Source: Blasia pusilla (Eukaryota; Marchantiophyta; Marchantiopsida; Blasiales). From it: a DNA stretch of 64,000 bases. The stretch lies in NCBI GenBank assembly GCA_050084515.1, contig CM114272.1:37386001-37450000 (forward strand), read 5' to 3'. Shown piece after piece: positions 1 to 10,999 of this stretch; within the stretch, counting starts at the first letter, position 1; every line of letters starts with the position of its first letter. A program made the position numbers and the translations under genes. The notes below the pieces were generated by a model. That model searched no databases, was not told where the DNA came from, and saw only the letters and a list, made by a program, of their open reading frames with translations.

Positions 1-710
1 ATGCCATTCCGCTGTGGGGAATATTCCCTGATTGGTCCTCCACAATCCTTGGTTAGAAAGAAACATAACACCCTTCCCTGAAGATCACTCCAAGAAGTCC
101 CCATTATGTGCTTACCGAAACGTCAGGAAACATATCCCGGACAAGTGGAAGGACTCGAGGCCCACAACAGGATAAAGGCCATGCAGAAACATAGTGGACA
201 CCACTGAGTGAATCGATATTGCTAATAGTAAGATGAGCGTTACATAATTTTCGAAACCTCACAACCCTAGGTAAGCAGATATCCACTCTGGGATTAAATG
301 TCGATTGACAGGATGTGACTTAAGAACTCCGATGGCTTTCAAAAAGAGTTTTTCTGCGTCAATTTTTCTTGAGGACGAAAATTGTAGAACGTGCGAGGAA
401 ACTATCAAGCCCCCAAACCTCCAAACAGGCTAACGAAAGCCAGGATGTGTCTTCCTTTCACGATTCTTACGATCAACAAAATTTGCTAGAAAGGTAAGAG
501 GGAAAGCTTAGGAGGCAGAAAATCGTACACCTCCACTTGATGATGAAATCATGTAACAAATTCCCCAATTCAGCGACACTCAGCGCAGACATGTGCCACC
601 AGCAGCTTAAGTATGAAGCTTTTACAGATTGGTATTTACATGCTGAGCTCACCAGCAGTAGAGCCCCCCCCCCCTTCCCACTAGCATATCAAGCCAACAA
701 CTCTTACGGC
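1..710. other. 3' flank of reticulon-like gene, no gene seen
   Basis: No convincing coding region or RNA gene on either strand. The part next to 711 should hold the 3' UTR of the minus-strand reticulon-like gene. A run of C at 663-674 is the only simple repeat noticed. Confidence 0.5.
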
Positions 711-2010
711 CTACTGTGACTTCTTATCCTTAGGTGGTGCCCTAGGGATCTTGCTCAGGAGAAGCGCATCGATCTTCTTGTACTGGATATGGGCCTGATC
801 GAAAGCAATCTTTCCATACTTGTCCACTTCATCTTCGTACTTCTCATACAGAACTGGAACAGTGTGGGAAGCTACAATACCTGCAAGAAATAAAGCGACG
901 TGACAACGTCAACAATCGAGAGGAATCAGTTCAGCCTGAAGTCAATGAAAAACACGCGCGTCTTTCTGGTTTCAAGATAACATGCACTCAGGCCTCAACT
1001 ACCCAGCGTATTCACTTCAATTGTGTTACACAGGGATCAAAATGTCCTTACGTACCAATGTACACAAGGGTCAAGAAGTTGCACCATCCTCCAACAATAG
1101 AAAGAACCCACAGACCCGCAACCACCTGCAAAATAATTTAATCAGGATCGGATAAATGTGTAACAAGGAATTAAATTGAAGCGCGACGTCGTACCGAAAG
1201 GGTTAAACGAAGTCGATGCGAATCCTACCTTCAAGAAGAGCTTGAAATCCTTCCCCGACGCAACGTCATGGGCGATGGTCAAAATCTTGTTAATTTCCAC
1301 GCGCAAAGTTCGGGCTGTGTTAACAACGACGTCTTCTGATAGGGCCAATTCCGGAAGTGGAGGAGGCGCTCTGCGCGGAACAAAAATTCAGCGTATCAAG
1401 TGTGGTCGAATCGTAACTGCCATTTGTCCCGTGGAGAGCGGTAGAGGATGTTTGAAAGGTCTTACCTGCCCAAGAGACTGGCTGCATTCGACCACAAGAA
1501 GAAGATGACGATGAGGAACAGGAGAACGTTGGAGACCAGAGACAACAGTGTGTAGCCGGACCACTCGAACAATATCCAAGCAATCGTCGATCCAGCTAGG
1601 ACACCTCCCGAAAGAGGTTTGTGTTTCCATAGTAGGACATCCGCGGCTGCGAGGGGATAAGACATTTCCGACCAGAGTCAGCTCCGAGGCCTCTCACATT
1701 AAACTGGATTGATGAAAACGAGGAGGAAAAAAGATGGACAGAATCCCATGTGTAAGGAGAGTAGCAAGATAAAAACCGAGTGTTACTCATCCGTGAAGGA
1801 CAGGTACTTTGATCACAGACGATGGATGTAGGGTGGTGAATCAGCACCTTTTCCTCCACCGAGCAGCTCGTGGACACTCTTTTCCCGGTTGAAAAGTCGG
1901 TTTCGAGACTTCGCTGCGGCTGAGGACGACGACGCGGGCAACTTCGAGAAGTTCTCAACCACAGAGTTCACCGCGGCTGCCACTGCTCCTTCCGCAACAT
2001 GTTCAGACAT
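711..2010 (-). CDS. RTNLB: Reticulon-like protein, plant RTNLB family
   Basis: Predicted 241-residue ER membrane-shaping protein. I place five coding exons on the minus strand: 2010-1848, 1646-1466, 1370-1229, 1125-1056 and 880-711. All junctions are GT/AG and the lengths sum to 726 bases, a whole number of codons. The N-terminal ~60 residues are hydrophilic and Ala/Ser-rich. The reticulon homology domain follows: VLLWKHKPLSGG opening, a long hydrophobic hairpin (about residues 75-110), a loop with the plant signature SEDVVVNTARTLRVEIN, a second hydrophobic segment starting with GLWVLSIVGGWCNFLTL, then the conserved VPVLYEKYEDEVDKY. The C-terminus ends KDKKSQ, a basic tail usual in the family. 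By family knowledge, reticulons insert as wedges into ER tubules and curve the membrane. An AG acceptor sits about ten bases upstream of the ATG, so a 5' UTR intron is likely. Which RTNLB paralogue it is cannot be said. Confidence 0.93.
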
Positions 2011-4417
2011 GATGTTCTGCTGGGAAGATTAACAGCAATTTCTTATTAGCGAGCTGACTTGGGTCGGCATCGTTGTCAAACAGCTTGACATAAAGATAAG
2101 CCCTGGTAAGATCGAACTGACAGGGGATGACTCGTCGAATTCGAAAGCAGAGAAAACGACCCTGATTCAATCGGATATGGAAGGGGAAACGATGATCCTC
2201 AGAAGCTCAGAATCAAGCAGGTCTTAAAGATTAGGGCCCAGACACAGTATTCCGACATGGAGAGATCTACTGGGAGATGTGACGATGAACTCGTTCGGAT
2301 CCTGCTTCGGCCCCTACAGATGCCTGTGTGTTCAACATCGCAGATCCATCTTGCCAAGCAACTACGCTCGCTCGAGATGTGGTCCTCACTCGCGATAAAC
2401 TGGATTCGATTGCACCTCTTCCAGTTAAATAACTAGATCCAGCGATGGCGGTAAGCGCTCGAGGTCCCTAATTTCTTCTAGGTCCGATTGCAAGCAGGAT
2501 GGCCAGCCTACGGCAAGATCAAGATCACATACACAGATCCACGTTCCCAATCGGAGACTCACTAGAGCTGTCCGGCATCCAAGGAATATGCACACAAACT
2601 ACATCAGCGACAGAAACCACGGCACCACCACACATTCCACACCACCACGAAATCATCACCTCCCAAGCATCACATCGACGAGAAAAACCTACCAGAGGAA
2701 CGGGGGAAAGACGCCGTAGTATGAAGCAGTCTCGACAGGAGGCAAAGAGGGCTCAAGACGATGGAGGTTAAGAATCGATCAAAGCGGGAGGCCGGGAATT
2801 GCTGCCTTGCCAGCTCCTTGAACAGGAATTCAAAGGGAAGTCTCCGAAATCATCAGAGACGGAGGACGTCGACTGAAGAGGAAGATGGTGGGGGGTGGGG
2901 AAGAGGGGGAGGAGGGGAGCGCGGGGGAAAGCGAGAGACACGAGTAGGCCAAACCCCGTTATGGCGCCCAACCGTAGACTACCGTCCGATCATCGTGTCT
3001 ATGTGGCATCCGCCGTCCGTCCACTGCACCATGGCCATGACCTCATACATACATTGGGATTTTAGGTCTAGCGGCGCTGCTGTCACCTTCGTATCCCCCC
3101 CCCCCCCATGGGCCTATTCCAACCAACCATGTCCATACATCTTCCGCCTCCTCGGAAGACGTGGCGACACATCCGCATCATGCGCTCCGGCCAGACGAGG
3201 AATTGCCCCAACGAAGACTTCGCCCTCCTCCGTTATGGCGATGGAACCGATAATTGCTGACCTAACTATGACAACCCGTTCAACTTCCAGCTTTATTTAT
3301 TTTCCGTCTCGATTTCTTGTTGAGCATCATAATAGGGGGTGTCAAAGCTCCCTGTTTGGACATTAATAAACCTCTTCCAACGTATGAGTGTGCATTCCAC
3401 TCCGTTGGTTTTTTGGTAACCCGTAAGCTAAGCTACCCGTGCATGCATAGCAAGGTATTCAACACAAAATAGATACAAAATTTAACCCGTGCTTTTCAAA
3501 TTTGGCGGTGACATTTGCTAGAGCCTTCTTACCCATAAATAGTGACATTTGTTAGAGGCTTCTTACCCTTACATACCTCATTTGTGTTTATGTATCTAAA
3601 CCAGTGTGGTGCCCTCATGGTTGGATTACATTTATCAGAGGGCAAATCTGAAAAAATCATTTGGATTAAGAATCCTATCTTGCATGATGATGTCTTCCGG
3701 CCTTTGTATACTATGTTGTAGGTTTCTTGTGAGGAATGATGTGGAACATATATGTTATGTTTGTGTGATTCTTTTGCATGGAAAAATCCACAAATGTTGT
3801 AATGGGTTTCAATTCTGCATAATTCCAACACATAAATAAGGTATAATCTTTTAACTGTAACAAGCATGAAAGATATGGCATGAAAACTGACCCGAACATA
3901 TGACATGGCACCAAAAGGTCTCCGTAATAATCTACTTGTAAAATCAAATTAGCTCTTCATTTCATGCAATCAGTTACCATTTGTGTTTCAAGCCGAGGAA
4001 GAGCATGGCAAGGCATAGACGTTAGCATTAGATTACTACTAATTGAATATCCAACCGCAACAGATTCATAAGACAGAATAAAGACACGTTGTAAATCTAA
4101 ACCATACGGAAGCTTGAAAGGTAGGGCGCTCATTTTGATAAAACTCTGCTCATAACATGGTCTTACAAGAGATTCGTACTAAGATGTTGCAATTTCATTT
4201 AATTGGTTGTTGAAAATTGCCAACACAAAGCTGAGCTAAGAGGAATCACATACCACATTTGAAAGAATAAACAATAAACATTATGTCTTTCCAAATTTTG
4301 CTTCGTGATTGAGTAAAGCACATGGGTAACAAGTGGCCCACTGGATAGTTGTGACAACAAAAAATTACAAAGTTGTTCGGTTGGAGATCATCTACATTTT
4401 TTTAACTGTACTTAGCT
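2011..4417. other. Intergenic DNA upstream of reticulon-like gene
   Basis: Should contain the reticulon promoter and a 5' UTR exon; no specific element could be assigned. 2880-2945 is strongly purine-rich, and 3094-3109 is mostly C. From about 3370 the DNA becomes AT-rich and carries short pieces resembling Helitron 3' ends (CCCGTGC motifs near 3440 and 3487), too weak to annotate. Open frames at 2499-3366 have no recognisable domain and look like chance. Confidence 0.4.
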
Positions 4418-4687
4418 ATGGTCCCTTGCCTTGAGAGTGTAGCCCAAGCTACTCATTAGGAGAGTGGGTTTGGTTTGACATGAGAGAGAGTGCACACCTT
4501 TGACATCTTACTTTACAAAGAGAGAATATGAGAGCTACAATGCGAGAGCTTGCTAGAGTTTCGCTGTGTTTGCAGGTAAGAGACCGTGTTCCCTGCTTCA
4601 TGACTCATGGGAGTGCTCACGGGAGCAAGAGTCATTCAGTTTGCTGTTTTCCTTTACCATTTTTTTGTACAAGAGAGTGGCGCGCGG
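4418..4687 (+). mobile_element. Left fragment of an older copy of the A/B/C retroelement family
   Basis: Matches the last ~270 bp of an A repeat plus the first part of the leader of the family (compare 5075-5385). It runs from within the A repeat, through TTACTTTACAAAGAGAG, to GTGGCGCGCGG, where element A begins at 4688. The fragment resumes at 14983 with CGGAAGC. Element A is therefore nested in an older relative of itself. The left end is truncated inside the A repeat. Confidence 0.75.
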
Positions 4688-5206
4688 TGTCAAGTCTTTT
4701 AGGATAGATCGGTGAGATCTAATAGAGTGCCTTTATGAGTAGTGGAGGACACGCCCAGTAGTTCAAGGGTGACCTGCTGAGGCCCTTGGAAACCTGAGAT
4801 AGCAGGTTTCCCCTTCGTTTCGGCTCATTTGGAGCCATATTGAGGAACTTACTATTATAGGTAAGTACCATTTTTTAGTATATGATCGACTTACTATTCT
4901 TGGTAAGTGGCCCTTGACCTCCTACATCAGGTCAAGCGCCAAGGAGGTGACTTGGGAGAATAGGTTACCATGGAGAGAGCTTGGGAGAGGGGAGGGGTAT
5001 ACCTCAAAGAGAGAGAGCTTGAGAGCTCATTCTCTCTTTGTTGAACCTCTTGGCATGAGGCGGCGGAGCTATGGTACCTTGCCTTGTGAGTGTAACCCAA
5101 GCCTCTCTTTAGGAGAGTGGGTTTGGTTTGACATGAGAGAGAGTGCACACCTTTGAGAGCTATGGTGTGAGATGGTGGAGAATGAGAGAGATTGGAGCTT
5201 ACTTTA
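4688..5206 (+). repeat. Element A, A1 terminal repeat
   Basis: 519 bp repeat at the 5' end, TGTCAAGTCTTTTAGG to CTTACTTTA. It holds a purine-rich GAGAGAGAG tract and a stem formed by AACCCAAGCCTCTC with GAGAGTGGGTT. The B segment does not follow it; the leader starts directly with CAAAGAGAG. No methionine-initiator tRNA binding site (TGGTATCAGAGC) follows it. Confidence 0.88.
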
Positions 5207-6780
5207 CAAAGAGAGAATGAGAGAGTGAGAGAGCTTCATGGGCGAGCTCGCTGGTCACTCGCTGTTTTTGCAGGTTGGGGACCGTGTTCCCCGTTCAGCG
5301 GCTCATGGGAGTGCTCACCGGAGCAAGGGCTGCTTTCATTATTCTTTGCATTTGCTGATTTTTCGTGTGGAAGAGTGGCGCGCGGAAGCGCTGCCCAATT
5401 GTTGATAGGGATTGAGTATGGGGGCGGGTTGCCCCATGTTGGTGCTCTCGGGAGCACCATGTAGCTTGCTGATTTGTATTTTTACAGATGTTACATTTTC
5501 GTTGGGAGAAATCAGCGCGGGAGCACTGCCGAATTTTGTGTAGGAGAAAGAGACATTGGGCTTTACGACAGTCCCTGTCAATTTTTACTGAAATTTCTGA
5601 TTCTAAATATTTTTTGATGCTAGCGTAGATCGTGAAGTTGTGCACGCTGTGCAACAAACAATGCACAATTTGGAGTTGCGAGCAAAGAGTTATGGTCAAT
5701 CTTGTAAAGATGCCATTGCTAGGCAATTTTTAGGGTTAAATTGTGCAAACCCTAAATCAGCCGCCACACCGGCAGCGGCCGTCGCCATCATAGTCACCGT
5801 CAATGGTCAACGGTCAACCGTCACCATCATAGTCACCGTCAAGGTCAATCTTCACCGTCGACGGTCAACCGTCACCAGCATCGGTCCACCGTCCATTGTC
5901 CACCCTCTGGGTGCCATTGCCGCCATTACGGAGTGGAGGGTCTTCCACAACGTTCGTTGATTCCTTGACTTGCGTCGCCACCACATACTCTGTTTTGGCC
6001 ACCATCGTCATCGTAGTTTCTTCATCAACCAGTGATGGAAGATGACCTCCGGTTATGGTGTTTGAGTTTTGATTTCATGTTGCTATGTTGTGATCGGTAG
6101 CCGCTCGACGACGATCGAGTATCGTGCCGTGACGCCCGTAGCCGCAACGCGCCGCCGATTGTCGCGCCGTGCCGCTCGTGGCCGCACCGCACCGTCTCGA
6201 TCGCAGAGCCGCACCGTCATTGTGGAGCAGAGTGTGGGATTATTATTGATTGAGGATGGTATGCAGCCGAGTGCAGCATCCCACCATCGAGGGTCGTGCC
6301 GTTCGTAGTCGTTCCGTGCCGCCTGCAACGCCGCACGGTTCCACTGGGACCGCATTGTCTATCGAGGAGTTTTAAGCAGCATCAGTACGGGAGGAGTATG
6401 ACTTGCTGATTGGAGGAGATGTCTCCACGATCGAGTTGGGGTCGAGATTTGTAGTTGCTGAGGAGCGACATCGACATGTGTTCAGGTTACCCATTCTGGT
6501 CCTTTACCTGCATGCGTGTGAGGGATTAGGATTTATTTGGGGATATTGGGTGTGTGGATGCTGAGAGCATCATTTATGTATGTGGTCTAGGGGACATAGA
6601 CCTGTGTGGGATGTCCGGAGTTGAGGGTAGGTTGTCGATGAGATGATAGCCTGGTCGATTTTCCGCACCACGCCGCGTGTTGCCTCACGTTACACGTCTC
6701 GGGGAGAGAGAGTGTAGATCGAGTGCCGCATGTTTGGGATGAGTGATTGAGGGATTCCTCACAAGGTTCAGAGTGATCAT
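5207..6780 (+). other. Element A leader, noncoding
   Basis: About 1.57 kb between A1 and gag with no sustained reading frame. The same leader is present in B (about 25320-26872, minus) and in C (40139-41510). It contains a GGTCAA-rich block at 5790-5880 and a stretch at 6090-6350 built of CGCCG/CCGCA-type triplet-rich DNA. Likely the packaged 5' leader; function inferred only from position. Confidence 0.6.
5790..5880 (+). promoter_or_regulatory. Cluster of W-box-like GGTCAA motifs in element leader
   Basis: Four GGTCAA hexamers (TTGACC on the other strand, the core of the WRKY-factor W-box) fall within about 85 bp, embedded in short near-palindromic repeats such as ACGGTCAACCGT. Element B has a related cluster at about 26240-26310. 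Binding is inference; the repeats could also be a structural RNA feature. Confidence 0.35.
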
Positions 6781-8485
6781 GTGAGAGGGGCACGAGGATC
6801 ATCACGGAGTCCGTTCGGGACTTTGAGAGGCGAGGTGGTGAACCCGAGAGTAGCTCTAGAGGTTTTACGCGGAGTGGCGCGAGGTTCCGAGGGTCTCCAC
6901 GTGAGGGACCACCTCGACCTCCTTCTATGTCATCGTCAGACGAGGGGAGGTGTAGAGGAGTTTGTGAGCACATCGCCACACGTTGTGAGTGGTCCTACCA
7001 GTTGGGCGTACGAGATGGACGACCGAGGTAGAGGACCGCGTAGGTTTTCAAGTGCAGTAGGACGATTGAGTTGCACGATTTTATAGTAGAGTTTAGGAGT
7101 TGGTGCGACTCCTAGCGGGCCAGGAACTCTAGAGAGTTCAACCCATTTATAGCATGGAACGGTATGTTCCAGCATTTAGAGGGGGCGCCCATGGACGATT
7201 ACCATGAGTTCTCTCAGAGATATGCATGTGAGATCGAGGCGTGGAGGCTCTACTATGACCCACATTATGTGTCATGGGACGGAGCCGTTCCCAAATGAGG
7301 AGGAGGAGTCGGGAGAGGCTCGCCTCTTCCACTAGTGACGTTTAGGAGGAGTCACTCGCACGGGAGCTTGATTGCACCGTCTAGTCGGGTTCGTCCCGGT
7401 TCAACCCTCGTGGTTGAGTTCTTTCTTTGAGTTGAGGGCGAGCTACCAAGGGGTACGGACGGAGAAGTTGCGAAGCATCCACGACTTCCAAAGGCGCCCG
7501 GGTGAGAGTTTGTGTGAGGCTTACACTCGCTTGCGCCGGTTGATCAACGTCACTCAGGGGGTGACAGAGGCTCGAGCTATCCGGTCATGGTACGCGATCT
7601 TCGGATGGACCTGCGGACACGGGTGCGGGAGGGGGTGCTTCTTATGAACACCTCCCCTACGTTGAGAGATGTTCTTAGGACCGCCGAGAACATTGAGCGC
7701 AACATGGCGGAGGAGAGCGTAGCCACCATGGGTTCTGGGCAAGAGCAGTCACGATTGTCTGCACCACCTGTGCTGCAACATGGACTCCGAGATAGGTCGA
7801 ATGTGGCACCACGAGCTCAAGGAGGATATTGGGAGGCCGTGCCACAGAGACTTGCGCCTTCATATGCGGCTCAGCAACAACCGCCTACTATTACTTGTTG
7901 GTCATGTGGTGGAGCCCATCATCAGCGCGATTACACTCGTCAAGGTCATGGACGTGTACCTCAGCATGGAGGAGGAGATGGTGCTGCACCAGCAGGTTAT
8001 CAATGTGACTATTGTGAGAGGTATGGTCATACACCCGCCTGGTGTTTCAGTTTACATCCTGAGTTATGTCCGGATCGAGGGCCGAAGAGGGCACCAGATT
8101 GAGTAATGGTCCGGGTGGGCCTAGAGATCGTGCACCAGGTGGTCCCGTTGGGGGACGAGGAGCTGGAGTTGCCCGACAGGATGGTGGAGCTGCCCGTGGA
8201 GGAGGTAGAGTACCACCACCTAGACGCCCCGAGGGAGATGCCGGACGTGAGGCTGGGATGGCTGCTCAGATACAGCAGCTACAGGAGCAGATTGCCGCTA
8301 TGGCATTGAGGTTACCCGATGCTAGATCCGTGGCATTGACATCATATGGAGCAGCCAGACATCTGGAGGATCCTGGATGGATGTGTGGGGTTGCCCTGAT
8401 GGAGGCCTGGGGTTGCCGCAGTTGTGACGCGTGGAGCAGCCGCAGAGTTGGATCCATAGCGAGGGGAAGCCAGAAGACAGACTAG
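6781..8485 (+). pseudogene. Element A gag (broken)
   Basis: Remains of the capsid/nucleocapsid polyprotein. Conserved pieces are shared with B and C: SGPTSWAYEMDD, the capsid-like block SIHDFQRRPGESLCEAYTRL (7471-7530) and NTSPTLRDVLRTAENIERN. Two CCHC knuckles follow: CWSCGGAHHQRDY, where the last Cys has become Tyr, and CDYCERYGHTPAWC, intact. Beyond them lies a Gly/Arg-rich stretch and a short heptad-like QIQQLQEQIAAMALRL segment. Several frameshifts break the frame. The start codon is unclear: the position that is ATG in B is ACG here. Confidence 0.75.
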
Positions 8486-8504
8486 GCTTCCTCAGTCTTT
8501 CACG

Positions 8505-8990
8505 TTGTCCGAAGCGATGAGGACCCCATCGATGGGTCCTCATCAAAGTTCCTGGAGAGTTGGTAAAGTTGTTGGTGTGCAGGAACGTAGGGCGAAGCGA
8601 GTGCGACGACTCCTATTGTTGATGCTCAGGAGGGGCATGTGTCGAGCACGTTGTTGGGGGCGGCCACCCGTTGTGTACCGCACTTCTTTATTTTCTCGCT
8701 TCGATGTTGTGGACGTTGGGGGTACGATGCCGAGGCTTACCGGCTGGCCGCTTCACTATGTGAGCGCGGAGTTGGAGTTCTGCATCACGTTGAGAGGTGA
8801 TTGCAGAAGGAGGTGATGGACCTGCCCTTGGAGCGGATGCTCGGGCCGTCCACGTCGGTCGGGCGGTGCGGGTGCTATGATGGCGGAGATGCCCGCTAGA
8901 CCGGCGATAGAGCGTGCCATGGCTTCTCCTGGTGTTGTGTTCTTTGGATAAGCGAGGAGAGGTCTTCCGTTGGTGAGTCCGGAGGTAGAT
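8505..8990 (+). pseudogene. Element A spacer domain between gag and protease (broken)
   Basis: A block of about 140 residues, best read in B (23097-23519) and C (43304-43720), with conserved pieces GHVSSRLLGAATVVYRTPLF, EVMDLPLERMLGPSTSDSW and RMAEMPARPAIEHAMA. I do not recognise it. It sits between the knuckles and the DSGA protease in all copies, so it belongs to the family. In A it is frameshifted. Confidence 0.5.
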
Positions 8991-8994
8991 CTTT

Positions 8995-9330
8995 TAGTCA
9001 TGGCAGCGTCTCTTGTTGATTCAGGAGCGCAACCCTTGATGTCGGGAAAGCGTCATTCAGAGGATTGGGCTTGACGAGCCGATGTGGAGTGTTGTCCATT
9101 TCGGATCTGAGACATCCTTGGGTGGAGCGAGTACCACACAGTATATCACCCGACATGAGGCCGTGGTGAGAATTCGCCAGGACATCCTGACGGATGAGTC
9201 CGTAGTGCGCGCTTGCGATAATGAGCGATCTTTGAGTCCTCGACGTCTTGGTTGGTGGAAGCGATGTTATACCCGATGGGGTTTTCCTGGATTCTTGGGA
9301 GGAGTCGGCGTCCTCTGAGACCAGGATGGC
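8995..9330 (+). pseudogene. Element A aspartic protease (broken)
   Basis: Retroviral-type aspartic protease that would process the polyprotein. The catalytic DSGA motif is visible as LVDSGAQPLM at about 9013-9042; C has the same region with DLGA. Downstream, GGASTTQYIT and a VVRIR strand are shared by all copies. Frameshifts follow the active site. Confidence 0.7.
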
Positions 9331-9659
9331 AATCGGTGATGGGCGCCTTAGCTCATTACCCGCCGATTCAGTGCGATGATCGAGCAACGGCCGAGAGAGA
9401 TGGCGACCTTAGCGACATTTAGCAATGCCATCACTTGGCCTAGTGATTTGATTGAGGACATGTCCATGCAGAGGATACTCGTTCGACATTTCTATGGAAA
9501 GGAGTGTTATGGGGCTGCATAATTTGTGGAGGAGAGGTGTCATTTGTGGGGCTCGAGAGCTTCAACGATTGGCGAGATGAGCACGTGCAGGACCGCGCGG
9601 AGCGGCGTTTGCACCAGGCGTGGCGGGTGCGAGGAACCCGAGGTAGCAGGGAGTGCTAC

Positions 9660-10700
9660 AATGACACCCTTGGATACCACACCCATTGTGTGGTGTACCC
9701 TAGAGGAGGGTATTCAAGTGTTAGATCTCTTTGGAGGGATTAGCATCGGGTTAGCTGTTGTTTTGCAGGAAGGAGTGCGAGTACAGCAGTACCTGTATGT
9801 GGAGAGTGATGATGTTGCGAGGCGCGTCTCACTATGACATGTGGCGCAATTACGCCTACGTTTTCTTGACTTATTGTCTGCGTCCGCAGTACAGGGGTAC
9901 CAGAGTTCCCTATCGAGGGATATTTTGTTGTTGGGGGCGCAGGACTTAAAACGGGTAGGGACCATTGATTTGGTCATTGCCGGTTGGCCATGTCACGGCC
10001 AATCGAGTGTTGGACGAGGCAGCGGGTTGGTTGACACTTGGTCCAGGTTGTTTTGGGAGATGTTGAGGGTCTTACGGTAGTTGCAAGAGCACCAGTCTCG
10101 TTCTCCAGCCTACATTCTGGACAATGTGCCGATCTTAGGAGACTCCAGGTCACGGGTCGTGACGAGTGCTCATCAGTGCGTGCTGGATCGCCCAAAGCGG
10201 TGTTCTTGATGCGGCGAGTGTAGGTTCTAGAGCCCATCGCCCGCGTCTATGGTGGACCAACTTGGTGCCCCATGCAGTGTTATGGAGGGCGTATTCGAGA
10301 GTGGAGCGCCCCTCCCATTTGTTAGTGGATTCCATTCTAGATCCAAGTCGTCGATCACAGGTTGTGAGGCACGATGATCGGCCACCCGGCCCCGTGGTCG
10401 CGTAGGGTAGGCAAGCGCGGCGCCTTGCCCACGTTTGTGACTTTTCCGCTTCCTATGCATACAAGGAGGCCGGTCCTGGCTTGGTTTGGGATGACCAGGT
10501 TCAGCGGTTGGTGGAGCCATGGCCCGACAAGAGAGAGCGGCGATGGGATTTCCCACGAGGACGGCGGCGGTACCATCGGTGTCGAGGCTTCACGACGTCA
10601 TGTCTTGGGTCGAGCGATGGACTGGCGCTTGACATGGATCCTTAGCTTGGGAGTGGTGGCGGCGTTGTATGAGATCGCGACGAGATCACCGGTTGCGTTG
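9660..10700 (+). pseudogene. Element A C5-cytosine DNA methyltransferase, DNMT3/DRM-like (broken)
   Basis: Would transfer a methyl group from S-adenosylmethionine to cytosine C5. Motifs appear in the standard order. Motif I is VLDLFGGIS (9717-9743). The acidic YVESDD lies about 30 residues on. Motif IV is IDLVIAGWPCHG, with the catalytic Cys codon at 9991-9993. Then comes GxGLxDxxSRLFWEMLRVL, resembling the DNMT3/DRM segment before motif VI. Motif VI reads ILDNVP (10114-10128), E replaced by D; B keeps ENMP. Motif VIII is SRAHRPRLWWTNL (about 10226-10264), like the AHRAR-FWGN of DNMT3. The C-terminal RRHVLGRAMDW fits motif X. A TAG at 10078 and a frameshift near 10180 break it. It lies between protease and RT, as in B; C has lost it. 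Confidence 0.88.
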
Positions 10701-10985
10701 GTGAGCCCCATGCCTACTCGAGACGGTGGAGGAAGCGGGGCAAGGGGCGAGACCGAGGAGATCTACGCACCAGGGGAGATCGGGAGAGACACCCTTGGAC
10801 TTCTTGGGATGTTTTTGTGCACGCAAGGAGATGATAGCCACAAAGATCGGCGTGGTTTGGCACCGCACGTGGAGGAGATCGAGTTTGCGGTTGGTGCAGG
10901 AGAGCGGCCGATTGTTGTTGTTCGAGACGGGTTGCACCATAGCAACCACCGATACCCGCACCGGAGAGTCCTACCATAGTCACGA
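10701..10985 (+). pseudogene. Element A linker between methyltransferase and RT
   Basis: Weakly conserved polyprotein stretch present also in B (21400-21740). Pieces include VALVSPMPTRD and an HSNHRYP region. No domain recognised. It could be the connection to RT. Confidence 0.4.
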
Positions 10986-10999
10986 TGGAGACTTGGGAG

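Noticed and set aside
2499-3366. Open frames of 90 and 201 codons downstream-looking on the plus strand
   Set aside because: No domain, low-complexity composition, purine-rich DNA; they lie in the upstream region of the minus-strand reticulon gene.
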